From Pseudopedobacter saltans (lineage in GTDB: Bacteria; Bacteroidota; Bacteroidia; Chitinophagales; Chitinophagaceae): 8,283 bases of DNA. Both the position numbers and the translations under genes were made by a program. The notes below the pieces were generated by a model, which was not told the origin of the DNA, made no database searches, and saw only the letters and a program-made list of their open reading frames with translations. This document shows positions 6,990 to 8,283 of this stretch, in pieces (positions within the stretch are counted from its first letter, which is position 1; the number at the start of each line of letters is the position of its first letter). The stretch is from the NCBI GenBank assembly GCA_003241175.1, contig QFOI01000141.1, positions 1 to 8,283 of the forward strand, read 5' to 3'.

Positions 6990-7145
6990 AATCAAACTTT
7001 GTAAAAGCTAAATTATGTAAAATGCTAATATTTTTAGTAAAAAATAAATAGAATCACTCATAATTATGATTTTGTTTGCCTTTGGGAAGGAAAACGTTTG
7101 CTCGTTCGTCATTGTTTTATTTTTTCGCATTACGCTAAAAAATCA
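6990..7145 (-). promoter_or_regulatory. Intergenic region upstream of the radical SAM gene
   Basis: This 156-bp gap is the longest in the window and the likeliest place for a promoter of the repair genes. I find no good match to the Bacteroidota consensus (TTG near -33, TAnnTTTG near -7) upstream of 6989; AAAGTTTG at 6990-6998 is too close to the start codon. The gap holds a GTTTGC direct repeat with 22-bp period (7074 and 7096), an imperfect inverted repeat at 7074-7095, a perfect 12-bp palindrome at 7058-7069 and a short CTAA/TTAG inverted repeat at 7025-7037. No convincing small gene is seen. Confidence 0.35.
7074..7101. repeat. Nested direct and inverted short repeats, possible regulator site
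   Basis: On the plus strand GTTTGC occurs at 7074-7079 and again at 7096-7101, a 22-bp period equal to about two helical turns. GTTTGCCTT and AAGGAAAAC (7074-7095) also form an inverted repeat, one mismatch in nine pairs, around a four-base loop. AAACGTTT (7092-7099) is a perfect 8-bp palindrome. The second unit, AACGTTTGC, fits eight of nine positions of the LytTR half-site as I remember it, while the first unit fits about six. Not followed by a T-run on either strand, so not a terminator. Confidence 0.3.
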
Positions 7146-7904
7146 TCAAACACCTTCCATCCATCTTAAAAATTCACTGACTTTCACTTTGCTAATAACG
7201 ATCACTTCGGGAGTGTGTACGTTTAATTCGACAACTATTTTACGCATGAAAAACCGCTCAATGCTTTTTATACTGTTTTTATGTATCAGAAATTGGCGAT
7301 TCGCTCTGTAGAAAATATCAGGGTCCAATACACTTTCCAATTCATCCAAACTAGAGGATAAGTCGTATTGCTTATTTTTAAAAGTAGTGATTTGGATAGT
7401 CTTATTTTGAAAATAGAAAAAAGCTATATCGTCTACTGGAATTGGAATTATTTGATCCCTTAAATTCACCAATAAGGTTCTCTTATAATTTTTTTTAAGG
7501 TTGTTGAACAGTTCCGCCAACTTATTATTGTCTTCTGGATTAAACACCTTTTTCATCTGTTCAAACTTTTCCATGGCTGATTTGATTTTGTTCATGGAAA
7601 TAGGTTTTAAAAGATAACTAACAGCATTGGTGTCAAAAGCTTCCATCATGTATTCATCAAATGCCGTACAGAAAATAATAGGGCTTTTGATTGCAACGTT
7701 TTTGTAAATATCAAAACACATACCATCTGCTAATTGTATGTCCGAAAATATAAGGTCCAACTTTGGATGAGATTGTAAAAAACTTATAGACGATACCACA
7801 GAATCCTTGATGGCAACAACTTCAATAGACGAGTCGTATTTTAAAAGCAAACGTTCTAGTTCTTTTGCGGCATTTATTTCATCTTCAATAATCAATATTT
7901 TCAT
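7146..7904 (-). CDS. LytTR-family response regulator
   Basis: This 252-residue DNA-binding response regulator has a REC domain at about 1-115: acidic pocket Glu7/Asp8, phosphoacceptor Asp55 in LIFSDIQLADG, Thr80 in FCTAFDEYM, and Lys100 in the LLKP motif. All phosphorylation residues are present. A linker at about 116-143 leads into a LytTR DNA-binding domain at about 144-250, with FYRANRQFLIHKNSIKSI (198-215) as its most typical stretch. LytTR proteins bind paired repeats of about 9 bp spaced by roughly 12-13 bp. The start overlaps the kinase stop by 4 bp (ATGA), so the two are coupled partners. Its coding sequence is clearly more AT-rich than the helicase and ligase genes. Target genes are not evident; the radical SAM operon directly downstream is one candidate. 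Confidence 0.95.
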   Translation of the reverse strand: MKILIIEDEINAAKELERLLLKYDSSIEVVAIKDSVVSSISFLQSHPKLDLIFSDIQLADGMCFDIYKNVAIKSPIIFCTAFDEYMMEAFDTNAVSYLLKPISMNKIKSAMEKFEQMKKVFNPEDNNKLAELFNNLKKNYKRTLLVNLRDQIIPIPVDDIAFFYFQNKTIQITTFKNKQYDLSSSLDELESVLDPDIFYRANRQFLIHKNSIKSIERFFMRKIVVELNVHTPEVIVISKVKVSEFLRWMEGV

Positions 7905-8283
7905 AATTCGACAATTGGTAGTTTTACAGTGAATAAATCGGAATTGGATTGTATTTCAATCTCTTTGTTGAATAATAAATTATAGCGCTTCGCAAGATTT
8001 CCCAAGCCAATTCCTGTTGAGGCTTGTGTTTGAATTTTTGGATTATAGTTGTTTTCGATAATTATGTAATCGAATCTTTCGTTAAAAATTTTTATATAAA
8101 GAGGATGCTCACTAGATGCAACATTGTGCTTGATGGCATTTTCCAACAAAATCTGAAATGTTAAAGGAGGTATTTTGATGCGTTTTACTTTATCATCCAA
8201 ATGAATATCAATTCGTATATTATCTCCCATTCTGGTTTTCATGATATAAAGATAGGATTGGACAAATTTTAGTTCCATTGCTA
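7901..8283 (-). CDS. LytS-type sensor histidine kinase, C-terminal part only
   Basis: The gene enters from the right edge in an open frame, so the ATG at 8278 is internal, not a start; an in-frame GCA codon precedes it. Visible are the conserved KFVQSYLYIMKTRMGD helix that follows the phosphorylated-histidine region in this family, then an HATPase domain: N-box LLENAIKHN and G2 box TGIGLGNL followed by KRYNLLF, ending in TVKLPIVEL. In place of a DNG-type G1 box there is ENNYNPK, as is usual in Bacteroidota LytS-like kinases. The phospho-accepting histidine, membrane segments and any sensor domain lie outside the window, so the signal cannot be guessed. It overlaps the LytTR regulator gene by 4 bp and is its likely phosphodonor. 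Confidence 0.93.
   Translation of the reverse strand, partial: AMELKFVQSYLYIMKTRMGDNIRIDIHLDDKVKRIKIPPLTFQILLENAIKHNVASSEHPLYIKIFNERFDYIIIENNYNPKIQTQASTGIGLGNLAKRYNLLFNKEIEIQSNSDLFTVKLPIVEL

Noticed and set aside
7117..7148. T-run and A-run around GCGTAATGCG after the response-regulator stop as a terminator
   Set aside because: The central GCG copies are direct, not inverted, so no stable stem forms beyond the A/T run.
7066..7311. Plus-strand open frame of 81 codons starting in the intergenic gap
   Set aside because: Most of it is antisense to the LytTR domain, it has no ribosome-binding site, and its hydrophobic character is what antisense reading of this AT-rich gene gives.
8030..8090. 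Kinase ATPase domain lacking the classical DNG G1 box, possible inactivation
   Set aside because: An NN-x-PK-like motif in place of G1 is common in LytS-type kinases of Bacteroidota, and the N-box and G2 box are intact, so this is not evidence of a dead kinase.
7901..8278. A short complete gene beginning at the ATG at 8278
   Set aside because: The frame stays open to the window edge and the residues around this Met match an internal conserved helix of LytS-type kinases, so it is a truncated view of a longer gene.

Overview
The window comes from a moderately AT-rich bacterium, most likely a member of the Bacteroidota. The grounds are the protein families and their sequence style: a LytS/LytTR two-component pair, an FAD oxidoreductase that looks like Bacteroidota versions, and few strong Shine-Dalgarno sites. 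The genus cannot be read from the sequence. All eight genes are on the minus strand, so transcription runs from high to low coordinates. Coding density is very high, no stretch over 300 bases lacks a gene, and I see no RNA genes, mobile elements or CRISPR arrays.

In transcription order, the right end (8283 to 7146) holds the C-terminal part of a LytS-type sensor kinase and its LytTR response regulator, overlapping by 4 bp. A gap of about 156 bp follows, with short repeats but no recognisable gene. Next come a radical SAM protein with a C-terminal helix-hairpin-helix (6989 to 5733) and a DUF4130 protein (5733 to 4972), joined by a 1-bp TGATG overlap. This pair is a recurrent but biochemically uncharacterised putative DNA modification/repair module. 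In some other bacteria the second protein is fused to a uracil-DNA-glycosylase-like domain; here it is not.

After a gap of about 97 bp with a weak hairpin, a second tight run starts: an FAD-dependent oxidoreductase, a beta-CASP metallo-beta-lactamase-fold exonuclease, an ATP-dependent DNA ligase, and a DEXH-box Lhr-Core-type helicase that runs off the left edge. The last three are the known ligase-associated DNA repair cluster, whose usual fourth member, a metallophosphoesterase, may lie beyond position 1. The oxidoreductase stop codon abuts the exonuclease start codon, so it appears to be transcribed, and perhaps translationally coupled, with the repair genes.

The working picture is a DNA-repair island made of two independent modules, with a redox enzyme between them and a two-component system upstream. 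The repair functions of the helicase, ligase and exonuclease are well supported by motifs. The roles of the radical SAM/DUF4130 pair and of the oxidoreductase in this context are inference.
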